Assembly (NCBI GenBank): GCA_017642485.1
Contig: JAGCPC010000009.1
Span: 1-49,875 of the forward strand
Length of the DNA stretch: 49,875 nt
Source: Prevotella sp.
GTDB lineage: Bacteria > Bacteroidota > Bacteroidia > Bacteroidales > Bacteroidaceae
Reading direction: 5' to 3'
Below are positions 42,268 to 49,875 of the stretch, in pieces; positions within the stretch are counted from its first letter, which is position 1, and each line of letters begins with the position of its first letter. The translations under genes and the position numbers were made by a program. The notes below the pieces were generated by a model. It made no database searches and had not been told where the DNA came from. It saw only the letters and a list, made by a program, of their open reading frames with translations.

Positions 42268-42531
42268 GCTATGCTTCTATCCGCAAGAAGCATAGCTTCA
42301 AGCATGTAAAAGCTATGCTATAGAATAACAAAACAAGTTGAATTAAAAAACAAAATAGGCTAATTTGTTAAACAAAATAGGCTAAATTGTTAAACAAAAT
42401 AGGCTAATTTGATAAACAAAATAGGCTATTTTGTTCTGTAGAAGCATTGCTATAGCACATTGAAAGCTATGCTATAGCTAGGAAAATGCTATGCTATAGC
42501 AGGATAAACGCTATGCTACGTATTTATTTTA
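42268..42531. repeat. 22-bp-phased palindromic array (about 11-12 units)
   Basis: Three runs share one 22-bp register. Type A at 42268, 42290 and 42312 and again at 42444, 42466, 42488 and 42510 contains GCTATGCTATAGC-like dyads. Type B, four consecutive units at 42348, 42370, 42392 and 42414, is AAACAAAATAGGCTAATTTGTT with small changes; the fourth is a perfect palindrome, AACAAAATAG-G-CTATTTTGTT. There are no spacers. It fills the 340-nt gap between the OmpA promoter and the C10 peptidase stop, which otherwise holds no gene. Confidence 0.85.
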
Positions 42532-43288
42532 TCTTGTATAGGCTGAGGTTTGCCAAGTGGTAAACCTCTATCGTCTCAGTGTGCTCATCGCGTGCTACCT
42601 TTGGCATAATGATCGTAGTAGTAGCTGGTGCGATGCCTACTACAGCAGTCTGAGAATAACTGGAGCACACCTCGTCAAGGGTGTAGTAGCCATCAGCTTT
42701 CATTGACCAAGCCATATTGAAATGAAACTTACCGTCCTTATAGCCGTCACACACAAACTGATGCTGATACACGTCATTAAAGAAATAGCCGGAATACAGT
42801 ACTGGGCGACCTGCTGCCAGCTCATTGTATATCATCTCCTCCCACTCAGCATCACTATACTCCATACGATACAGTTCGCCACTCGTCTCTTTGTAGCCGA
42901 AGTCACGCGAGAAAGCCTCAGCAGCATCCATAGCAAATGCTGAGGATGAGCCTATGCCATACTCCATGTTGACCGCACTACCACAGTCAGCCATGAGTTT
43001 TGCTACAGCCTGTTTCTGCTCGTTGGTCTCGCTACCTGTATATGTCAACTGCATATTGTCCCAATCGAAACCTTCTGCTGGGCACTTGTGGTAGAACATT
43101 ATCTGCGCCATAGCCGTTGCCACACAACCTGTCTGGCAGTGCACACCGCTCTTCACTGGGCATTGCAGATTATACGGCGAGCCTTGTCCCCATGTTGTTT
43201 GGAGCAAGGGCTCTATTGCAGCACGTTGGCAGTAGCCACTCAGTGCCACTGCCAACGTTATCAATATAGTAATACTCAGTCTTTGCAT
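42524..43288 (-). CDS. C10-family (streptopain-like) cysteine peptidase
   Basis: 254 residues. Signal peptide (MQRLSITILITLAVALSGYCQ), then the mature catalytic domain starts within about ten residues. Catalytic Cys is C55 in QTGCVATAMAQIMFYH, catalytic His H176 in YQHQFVCDGY, with FHFNMAW (N191, W194) completing the site. No propeptide precedes the domain, unlike SpeB or PrtT, and the C-terminal region after about 235 is short and ends YHLANLSLYKIK. It abuts the upstream gene's stop (43289) without a gap, so it is coupled to the SusCD operon. Confidence 0.85.
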   Translation of the reverse strand: MQRLSITILITLAVALSGYCQRAAIEPLLQTTWGQGSPYNLQCPVKSGVHCQTGCVATAMAQIMFYHKCPAEGFDWDNMQLTYTGSETNEQKQAVAKLMADCGSAVNMEYGIGSSSAFAMDAAEAFSRDFGYKETSGELYRMEYSDAEWEEMIYNELAAGRPVLYSGYFFNDVYQHQFVCDGYKDGKFHFNMAWSMKADGYYTLDEVCSSYSQTAVVGIAPATTTIIMPKVARDEHTETIEVYHLANLSLYKIK

Positions 43289-44857
43289 TTATTTCACAAT
43301 CTTCTTCACACCGTCAGCGGTCTTAACGATGTTGATACCCTTCTGAGGAGCAGGTATCTCCGTACCGTCTATACCGAAGTACTTAGCTTCTGCTGCACCA
43401 GCTGCCTTAACAGCCTCAACTGCAGATGGCTCCATTTCCTGGAACATAGTTACTACGTCAGCGCCATCAGTTGAAACCAACGCAACATACTGGTCATTAA
43501 CCTGTGCAGCATCCAATATAGCCATAGACTCTGAGCCCTTATCTTCCAGGTTAGAAGTTCTGAAGTTATATACAGCAGCAGTTGTACCTACGTGTGTCTC
43601 CTCACCTGTTACTACCATGCCATTAGTGAAAGACTCGTCCTCTGCTTCATTTACCCATGAGTAACTAACTGTTTTTGTCATAGGAGAGATTGTAGCCAAG
43701 AATGAAGCATGATTGTACTTATTCTCTTCTCCAGCACTCTTGGAATACTTTGAGTTGTCAAGTGGGAACTGACCAGAGAACGTGCCTCCAAGGATGATGT
43801 TTGTACCTACCATCTCGCCAAAGAGATTATACTGTGTATATTCCTTGTCCTGTGGTGCTGCATGATATTCAAGTGACATATTCTCGATATTTGAAGTCAT
43901 AGACAATACCATAGCATGCTCATTCAGACCGCCGCCCTGCACATCGAATGAGAAATCTTTTGGAGTCTGCCCAGGGACTGTGAGCGTCTCATTACCCCAG
44001 CCTATGAATGCAACACCTACTATGCCGCTCATGGTAACGAAACTGAATGCCTCAGGACCACACTGCAAACCATCATCGAGCATGTCAGCATCTGTGGTAG
44101 CCATTACGTTTGCTACGCTTGTCATGCCAGTGAGATCTGTGCTGCTTAATGAGAATACACCTGCTCCAGGAATATCTGATACATAATATGTCTCAAAAGT
44201 GTCAAAGTCTAACATCGTGACATATCTGCCTTCCCAGCCAAGACTCTCGACTGCACCGTTATAAAAACAAGAAACATAGACCTTACCGTTGTCAACGACA
44301 ATCTTGTTAGGATTGACACGTGCTTCACCCCAGTAGCCAGATGTTGGACCAGCAGGATTAACTTGTTGTGCAGCAAGTATTTTACCATCAGAACCTATCT
44401 TTAGGATATAGCCAGCAAAACCGGAAACGACTTCCTCTCCCCACATTTCATCATATCTGGTAGGGTTGACGATTGTCTTTGAGCTGCCGTCAGTGCCGAT
44501 AAATTCCGTTTGGTCTCCTGTAACGGTACCTGCTACATAGAGGTTTCCATCAGTGTCAACTGTCATAGCTCTCACATTGTTACTGCCATTGAAACTGATA
44601 GCCCAGATTTCATCACCAGTTTTATTGTACTTAACAACGCAGGTAGATGTTGTTGCTGCTGTTACCACTTTGTTTGCAAAGTTGAAATCCTGGTCAACAG
44701 AACTGCTGACATACACAGAACCATCACCTGCCACTGTTGTGTGAACACTACCAGCCGTTGAAGCTACTGGGGTGAACTTCTTCATTACCCAAGAATCTTC
44801 AGCAAAAACATTCATAGCGCATACTAACGCTACTAACGAAAGTAAATACTTTTTCAT
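43289..44857 (-). CDS. Secreted beta-propeller-like protein with C-terminal sorting-like tail
   Basis: 522 residues. Signal peptide (MKKYLLSLVALVCAMNVFA), then repeats of the SBBP type (VAGDGSVYVSSS, VDTDGNLYVAGTV, DNGKVYVSCFYNGA) suggesting a beta-propeller. The last 40 residues AAEAKYFGIDGTEIPAPQKG and NIVKTADGVKKIVK resemble the short Prevotella-type secretion tail (Y-F-x-x-x-G-x-x-x-x-x-x-x-x-G), so it is likely exported and surface- or type IX-routed. No enzymatic domain is evident; ligand-binding or structural role is inferred from its place in the operon. Confidence 0.78.
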   Translation of the reverse strand: MKKYLLSLVALVCAMNVFAEDSWVMKKFTPVASTAGSVHTTVAGDGSVYVSSSVDQDFNFANKVVTAATTSTCVVKYNKTGDEIWAISFNGSNNVRAMTVDTDGNLYVAGTVTGDQTEFIGTDGSSKTIVNPTRYDEMWGEEVVSGFAGYILKIGSDGKILAAQQVNPAGPTSGYWGEARVNPNKIVVDNGKVYVSCFYNGAVESLGWEGRYVTMLDFDTFETYYVSDIPGAGVFSLSSTDLTGMTSVANVMATTDADMLDDGLQCGPEAFSFVTMSGIVGVAFIGWGNETLTVPGQTPKDFSFDVQGGGLNEHAMVLSMTSNIENMSLEYHAAPQDKEYTQYNLFGEMVGTNIILGGTFSGQFPLDNSKYSKSAGEENKYNHASFLATISPMTKTVSYSWVNEAEDESFTNGMVVTGEETHVGTTAAVYNFRTSNLEDKGSESMAILDAAQVNDQYVALVSTDGADVVTMFQEMEPSAVEAVKAAGAAEAKYFGIDGTEIPAPQKGINIVKTADGVKKIVK

Positions 44858-44908
44858 AATTTTGATTTTTTAGTTAATAATAGAGTGATTAATATATAAA
44901 ATTTTATT

Positions 44909-46237
44909 CTATTCCCATATTTCTATCTCAGGGTTAGACTCTACCGCCTCTGAAGGGAACTTCATAGTGTACTTCTCGGGCGTGAGGGTGTAGCTTGTGC
45001 TACGATACATTCTTGAAAGCTGAGGCTGAGTAGTACGACGTAGGTCATACCAACGGTGTCCCTCAAAAGAAAGTTCGCGAGCACGCTCATCATATATCTC
45101 CTGAAGGAGCTCCTCCTGCGACATGCCCACCATAAGGTTCTGGGCATTCTGAAGCGCAGTGCTGTTGAGGCGTTTGGTCAGGAGTGGCATGAGTTGTGCG
45201 ATGGCATCTGACGTCTTACCCAATTCCACAAGTGCCTCAGCCGCAGTAAGATAAGCTTCTGCAGAACGGAAAGAGCAATAGCCATCCCGCTTCTTTAGCG
45301 TAACGGTGCTACTGCTGGTATCGTAGTACTTAGTCTTACGGCTGTCACCATCACGATATTTTTGCATTAGTTCATTATTCACCATATTGATTACCGTTGA
45401 CATGTTGGTACTGAAATGTTCCAGTGCAACGATGTTCTCAACAGACTCAGGATCGGTAGGCATCTTAGCTGATGAGGAATTCAAATCTTCCAAATCACCC
45501 CATGCGGTGATGACCTTCTGCGCTTCATCGTAGGCATTCTGCCATTCACCCATATATAGGTATGTACGTGCGCGGAAGGCATTGACGGAAACCACGTTAA
45601 AACGGTAGTTGAAGCCAGTGTCCCACTTTTCTTTTTTCATATACTTCTCTGCCTCATCGAGGTCGCTGAGCACCTGCTTATATACCGTCTCCACACTACT
45701 GCTGCGAGGCACGGCATTGACATCTGCTGCAAGCATCATCGGCACACCACGCGTAGTAGCTGGAGTACAGTGAGTATATGCCTGAGCATAGAGATTGACA
45801 AGGAGGAAATGACTATAGGCACGCATCATATATGCCTCGCCTACAAGCTGGCTCACATCGTCGGCTGAACCGTTTTTTATTTCATCCTTATGCTCTATGA
45901 TATAGTTGGCTATATAGATGCAGTGATAGTATGTACGCCAGGAGAAATAAGTGGTGGTGGGTGAAGGGTCTTCGTCTTTCCAAAGCCACAGATCAAGATA
46001 TGCATCAAGATCTTCGCTGCTGGTCTTAGCACCAAGTCTTATCTCATCAGTCCTGATAGCAGTCATATAGCGGTCACCCACAAAATTGTTGTATTCGTAG
46101 GTCAGCAGCGCTCTATACTCATCAAGTGTTGACGGAATAACCTTACCCGTAGGCGTGATGTCAAGGAAATCATCGCAGGAAACAAATGACATCGACAACG
46201 CCAACAAAACGATAATATGCTTAATCCAATTATACAT
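44909..46237 (-). CDS. SusD/RagB-family nutrient-binding lipoprotein
   Basis: 442 residues. Lipoprotein signal ends VSC (Cys21), followed by DDFLDITPTGKVIPSTLDEYRALL, the typical SusD start. Helical TPR-like core (about 110-330) includes GEAYMMRAYSHFLLVNLYAQAY, and the C-terminal SusD signature ELLQEIYDERARELSFEGHRWYDLRR is present. It caps the SusC channel at the outer surface and binds the imported substrate, which cannot be told from sequence. It lies 65 nt downstream of SusC. Confidence 0.95.
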   Translation of the reverse strand: MYNWIKHIIVLLALSMSFVSCDDFLDITPTGKVIPSTLDEYRALLTYEYNNFVGDRYMTAIRTDEIRLGAKTSSEDLDAYLDLWLWKDEDPSPTTTYFSWRTYYHCIYIANYIIEHKDEIKNGSADDVSQLVGEAYMMRAYSHFLLVNLYAQAYTHCTPATTRGVPMMLAADVNAVPRSSSVETVYKQVLSDLDEAEKYMKKEKWDTGFNYRFNVVSVNAFRARTYLYMGEWQNAYDEAQKVITAWGDLEDLNSSSAKMPTDPESVENIVALEHFSTNMSTVINMVNNELMQKYRDGDSRKTKYYDTSSSTVTLKKRDGYCSFRSAEAYLTAAEALVELGKTSDAIAQLMPLLTKRLNSTALQNAQNLMVGMSQEELLQEIYDERARELSFEGHRWYDLRRTTQPQLSRMYRSTSYTLTPEKYTMKFPSEAVESNPEIEIWE

Positions 46238-46302
46238 TATACTATACTCTTTATACTTTATACTCTGTACTTTATACTCTATACTTTATACTCTATACTC
46301 TC
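46238..46302. repeat. 14-bp repeat between SusC and SusD genes
   Basis: TTTATACTCTATAC-like units (TATACTTTATACTCTGTACTTTATACTCTATACTTT...) fill the whole gap. Simple-sequence filler of the same nature as other operon spacers here. Confidence 0.8.
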
Positions 46303-49300
46303 TTAGAAGTTTACATTCAAACCGAAAATGATAGTCTTGGCAATAGGCTGCGCATATGGATTGCCCATTGTCTCTGGGTCGAGGTAGTTGTCATAGTTGC
46401 TGGCAAAAACAAGGAGGTTCCTACCCTCAAGCGACAGGGACGCAGAACTGATGCCAAACTGCTTCAGCCACTCACTGGGTAGGCGGTAGGCTATGCGCAG
46501 GCTCTGCAAGCGCCAGTAGTTGCATGACTTAATCCACGTATCGAGCATGTTGTATGTGTTGCCTATGCCATCACTGAAACGTGTGTATTCAGCTACTGTC
46601 TCTCGGCTGTACACAAGCAGCGGCATGAAGTTGCTGCTCGTATTCTCTGGAGACCAACGATTGAGAATGTCGTGATTGGTATTGAGTCCGCGGTCGAAAT
46701 ACACTGGGTTATATGATGGCTGCACACGTACCTGCATGCCGAGATTGAATACGAAGTTGATACCAAGACTCCAGTTCTTATACTCAAAATGGTTTATCAA
46801 ACCGCCTGAGCACTTTGGATCTTCGCTACCCATATAGGTGTAGAGGTCACGCTGCTCCGCTGCCGTGAGAGTACTTGCACCAGCACTGTTGAGTTTGAAG
46901 AACTCCTTCATGGTCTTGATGCTACCATCCTTTGCCACAAAGAGCGGATAGCCATTATCGTCAAGTCCTGCTGTCTTGTAGGCAAAGAGAGCACTTACAG
47001 GATAACCTTCTCTACCTGGGTAAGTAGCGTTTTCGGCCACTGACTCGTTGACAACCTCGTTGGTATTGAAACCGAGATTGAGGGTTGTAGTCCATGAGAA
47101 ATTCTTATTGGTTATATTCCTTGTATTGAGGGCAATCTCCCAACCCGTATTCTTCATTGACGCCCAGTTGATGGTAGTATATTGGAAACCTGTCTCAAGG
47201 GGCAGAGTGCGTGAACTGATGAGGTCGGTACTCTTACGATAATAGTAATCGACAGTCAGACGTATTCTGTTTCTGAGCAATGCAAGGTCGAAGCCAAGGT
47301 TCACGTTCTTTGTCTTCTCCCATTTGAGGTCAGGATTAGGAGCCGTCTGTGCCTCGATGATTGTTTCGATATTATTAGGCAACACCGTAGTCCTGCTGAA
47401 CTTACCAATAAGGTATGGAGAAGTGTTCTTATCTATATTACCCTGTATGCCGTATGAAGCACGCAATGACAGTTCATCAATCCACTTTACGTTGCGTAGC
47501 CATTTCTCCTCCTTCATGCGCCATAGTCCGCTGAAAGAGTAAAGGGGCAGGTAACGATATTTCTTGGCTACACCAAACACGTCGCTGCCGTCCCAGCGCA
47601 CGCTGGAGCCGAAGGTGTAGCGATGCAGCAGCGTATAAGAACCTGTAGCAAACCATGAGACATAGGCATTCTCGGTATGCGTCTCGTCATATAGCGGATA
47701 TAGACGGGCTATATTTTCTGTAGGAAACAACACTGGCTGTGTAGTGAGAGTGCGCGAGTCATATCCATAAGCTGTCGTGGTAACCGCTGATGTCTCTGTA
47801 TGACGCAACTCAAAGCCACCCATCAGTTCTACATCATGTATATCATTGAAACGCTGGTCCCACTCGAGCATAGTCTTCCACGTCCACTGGTCGGAGTGGG
47901 AGTCAGTCTTTCTTATCTTACCACCCTGGGGAAGTATAATCTTCTTCACACCATCCACGGTATATTCGGCATAGGCTCTCTCCTTACGCATGGCATAGCT
48001 ATTCTGGCCTGTATAGCGCTCAAGGTTGTAGTTGTCATACTGATAGCCAAACTGGGTATTAAGTTTCAAACTCTTGAGCAGTCGCAACTCGGCATCGAAC
48101 TTTGCCATGATGGAACGGTCCTTACGCACCTTTGACGTGTTGGCACGCTCCTCAAAGATGTTAAAGTCAGGAGCCTCATTCTCCCTACCCTGCACATTGG
48201 TATCATAATTATAGTTACCATTTGCATCATAGGGTTGGAAGTATGGATTTACCATTCGTGAATAGTAGATAGGATTGGTAAAACCACCTGCATCGGTCAT
48301 ATAGCTCTGTTGCTTGCGCTGGTTAGCGAATACAGAAGCTCCTAACTTAAGAATTTTATTAACCTTAAAGTCTGCCTTGAGAGTGAGGTTATAACGATTA
48401 TTCTCCACACCAACAGTAGTACCTTTCTCATCGTAGTAGCCGAGAGAGGCATAGTAGTGGGCACGCTCTGAGCCACCGCTCACGCTGGCGTTGTACTCCT
48501 GGTTGAACACCGAACGGAAGAGAATGTCGTTCCAATCTACATTGGTATTGCGCAGTTGGTTTATCTGCTGCTGTGCTGTTTCGGAAAGGGCATCCCATCC
48601 TCCAGCCTTGTATGCTGCCGTCTCGCCGAGGGTATTGAGTAACTGAGCCACACCACCCTTATTCTCTCGATAGGTGTAGTTGCTGCTAAGCAAATCGAGC
48701 TCCAGGTTCACCTTCTCATTGGAGTTAAGCAGGTTAAGACGATCTATGCCACGTTTGGGAGTCACTGAAAGTTTAGCAGAGAAGCTAACGATAGGTCTGC
48801 CCTCCTTACCCTTCTTAGTGGTGATGACTATGACACCATTAGCAGCACGGGCACCATAGATAGCCGTTGCAGCTGCATCCTTAAGCACCGTGATGTTGTC
48901 TATATCTGCAGGGTTGAGGCCTGCTATACTTGTTTGGTATATGTCATCTATGTCATTGAGATTCTCCATTGTAGGGATATCATTTCCCTCGAGCGGCATA
49001 CCATCAAGCACCCATAGAGGCTCCTGCACACCATTGATGGATGCAGTACCACGTATGCGAATCTTGGCTGGCGAACCAGGAGCACCTGATGTTGACACGG
49101 ATGACACACCGGCTATCTGACCTGCCAGTGCCTCGTCGATGTTCTTAATGGCACCGAGATTCTCGTCTGAAATTTTAATCTCTGACACAGCAGCAGTGAG
49201 TTTGCGGCGGTCTATATTCTGATAACCCGTTACTACAACCTCACTGATGCTATGACCTGAGGCTGAAAGAGTTACGCTATAGTGACTAACACCAGACTTT

Positions 49301-49566
49301 AGCAATACGGTCTTGGCATCGTAACCCACATAACTCACCCTGATGCTTTGAGCATCCTCGGGCACAGTAAGTGTAAACTTGCCGTTTATATCCGTCACGG
49401 TACCTGTCTGGACTTTCTTATCACCCACCCCCACGGTAGCACCTATCAGAGGTTCATTATCCAACTCGCCGTCCATCACTACACCAGTAATGGTGCGGCT
49501 ATTCTGCGACAGAGCACCAGCGATACCTCCAACGAGTATCAGTAATATTGTAAAAAGTCTCTTCAT
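46303..49566 (-). CDS. SusC/RagA-family TonB-linked outer membrane receptor
   Basis: 1087 residues. Signal peptide (MKRLFTILLILVGGIAGALSQ), a CarboxypepD_reg-like domain (about 22-105, GVVMDGELDNEPLIGATVGVGD...GKFTLTVPEDAQSIRVSYVGY), SusC signature SEVVVTGYQNIDRRKLTAAVSEI, a plug with VLKDAAATAIYGARAANGVIVITTKKGKEG, and a beta-barrel ending in LNVNF. TonB-dependent importer partnered with SusD. No TonB box or ECF anti-sigma domain is obvious. First gene of the locus; a minus-strand small gene lies just upstream. Confidence 0.96.
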   Translation of the reverse strand: MKRLFTILLILVGGIAGALSQNSRTITGVVMDGELDNEPLIGATVGVGDKKVQTGTVTDINGKFTLTVPEDAQSIRVSYVGYDAKTVLLKSGVSHYSVTLSASGHSISEVVVTGYQNIDRRKLTAAVSEIKISDENLGAIKNIDEALAGQIAGVSSVSTSGAPGSPAKIRIRGTASINGVQEPLWVLDGMPLEGNDIPTMENLNDIDDIYQTSIAGLNPADIDNITVLKDAAATAIYGARAANGVIVITTKKGKEGRPIVSFSAKLSVTPKRGIDRLNLLNSNEKVNLELDLLSSNYTYRENKGGVAQLLNTLGETAAYKAGGWDALSETAQQQINQLRNTNVDWNDILFRSVFNQEYNASVSGGSERAHYYASLGYYDEKGTTVGVENNRYNLTLKADFKVNKILKLGASVFANQRKQQSYMTDAGGFTNPIYYSRMVNPYFQPYDANGNYNYDTNVQGRENEAPDFNIFEERANTSKVRKDRSIMAKFDAELRLLKSLKLNTQFGYQYDNYNLERYTGQNSYAMRKERAYAEYTVDGVKKIILPQGGKIRKTDSHSDQWTWKTMLEWDQRFNDIHDVELMGGFELRHTETSAVTTTAYGYDSRTLTTQPVLFPTENIARLYPLYDETHTENAYVSWFATGSYTLLHRYTFGSSVRWDGSDVFGVAKKYRYLPLYSFSGLWRMKEEKWLRNVKWIDELSLRASYGIQGNIDKNTSPYLIGKFSRTTVLPNNIETIIEAQTAPNPDLKWEKTKNVNLGFDLALLRNRIRLTVDYYYRKSTDLISSRTLPLETGFQYTTINWASMKNTGWEIALNTRNITNKNFSWTTTLNLGFNTNEVVNESVAENATYPGREGYPVSALFAYKTAGLDDNGYPLFVAKDGSIKTMKEFFKLNSAGASTLTAAEQRDLYTYMGSEDPKCSGGLINHFEYKNWSLGINFVFNLGMQVRVQPSYNPVYFDRGLNTNHDILNRWSPENTSSNFMPLLVYSRETVAEYTRFSDGIGNTYNMLDTWIKSCNYWRLQSLRIAYRLPSEWLKQFGISSASLSLEGRNLLVFASNYDNYLDPETMGNPYAQPIAKTIIFGLNVNF

Positions 49567-49618
49567 ATCTTATTTCTTAATTCTTAGCTCCTAATTACTA
49601 ATTACTAATTTCTAATTC
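49567..49618. other. Low-complexity gap upstream of the SusC gene
   Basis: Units of the type TAATTACTAATTTCTAATTCC fill the 52 nt. No TAnnTTTG promoter is visible here, so the SusC operon may be read from further upstream. Confidence 0.5.
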
Positions 49619-49873
49619 CTAATTCTTCTCCATTCCCAGTGCCGTCTGTATTCTCATTATTACATCCTCGTAATGCATCTGAGTACTCATATCGCCAGAA
49701 GAACGACGTGACTTCAGGAGTTTCATTATAAGTATCATCTCACCGCGCTTCAAACTCAGAGCATCGCTCACACGGTTTATCTGCGCAGACGACATATCTA
49801 TCACCCTATATCCGCTACCCAACTGTACGTTTGAGGTTTCCGGACTAATTTTGAATTTTGAATTAATCTTCAC
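49619..49873 (-). CDS. Small hypothetical protein, 5' end uncertain
   Basis: At most 84 residues within the window, from a GTG at 49873 only two bases from the edge; it may extend beyond. The first part (SKFKISPETSNVQ) resembles the repeat-like filler seen in gaps, so an ATG at 49795 (MSSAQINRV) giving about 58 residues is possible. The C-terminal part is mainly helical and charged (SDALSLKRGEMILIMKLLKSRR...YEDVIMRIQTALGMEKN). I recognise no family. Confidence 0.4.
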   Translation of the reverse strand: MKINSKFKISPETSNVQLGSGYRVIDMSSAQINRVSDALSLKRGEMILIMKLLKSRRSSGDMSTQMHYEDVIMRIQTALGMEKN

Positions 49874-49875
49874 TC

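Noticed and set aside
42348..42435. CRISPR array
   Set aside because: Repeats are contiguous at 22 bp with no unique spacers and no cas genes are in the window.

Overview
The window reads as a chromosomal segment of a member of the Bacteroidales, most likely Prevotella or a close relative. The evidence is a SusC/SusD pair, a GldE-type CNNM/CBS protein next to ssb, DUF3127, DUF3078 and DUF4835 proteins, an HU-HIG family protein followed by a 33-residue 'smalltalk'-like peptide, and six promoter-like sites of the Bacteroidetes form TTG-N20/21-TAnnTTTG. No phage module, insertion sequence, rRNA or CRISPR array was found. Most of it is core chromosome, with an accessory flavour at both ends (HU/smalltalk locus left, SusCD locus right). 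Base composition varies: one 60-nt line in the efflux operon (from 2221) is 57% GC, one in the TPR gene (from 26761) is 37%.

Layout. 1-1770: repeat-rich leader, HU-family gene, smalltalk peptide and a large hairpin. 1772-7033 (minus): OmpA-like small protein and a tripartite TolC-MacA-MacB type efflux operon. 7135-9418 (minus): gldE, ssb and an unrecognised gene, translationally coupled. 9489-10011 (minus): tRNA-Gly, two tRNA-Leu, tRNA-Gly. 10180-14508 (minus): fmt, CLC channel, tsaC/sua5, LysM glucosaminidase. 14619-14881 (minus): two tRNA-Glu and tRNA-Ser. 15031-19286 (minus): FAD oxidoreductase and two tandem pgk genes. 19428-30766 (plus): kdsC, thioesterase, an AmgK-like kinase fused to a RapZ C-terminal domain, a BASS-type transporter, DUF3078, a Pif1-like helicase, a periplasmic-binding lipoprotein, a TPR protein and a ClpC without an N-domain. 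30822-32041 (minus): GH25 lysozyme and DUF3127. 32207-37443 (plus): dnaN, dnaQ-like exonuclease, DUF4835, recN, engB. 37460-42183 (minus): a diiron hemerythrin/RIC-LuxR fusion regulator, uvrD-type helicase, mtgA and an OmpA lipoprotein. 42524-49566 (minus): C10 peptidase, a secreted protein with a sorting-like tail, SusD and SusC, then a small gene at the edge.

Functional themes are cell-envelope maintenance (efflux, peptidoglycan enzymes, KDO phosphatase, OmpA proteins), genome replication and repair (dnaN, dnaQ, recN, uvrD, ssb), translation support (tRNAs, fmt, tsaC), glycolysis (two pgk) and outer-membrane nutrient uptake.

The strongest candidates for something under-described are: (1) the regulator at 37460-38428, which keeps all six predicted diiron ligands of RIC/YtfE proteins, has lost the N-terminal Cys pair and carries a LuxR/NarL-type HTH, with a 7-2-7 palindrome beside its own promoter; (2) the sugar kinase-RapZ fusion; (3) 22-bp-phased palindromic arrays upstream of the HU gene and of the OmpA lipoprotein gene; and (4) the HU/smalltalk locus, whose peptide ends in a lipobox-like motif that would leave only a five-residue lipopeptide. 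Many gaps hold short tandem arrays with periods of 7, 8, 9, 16 or 22 bp.
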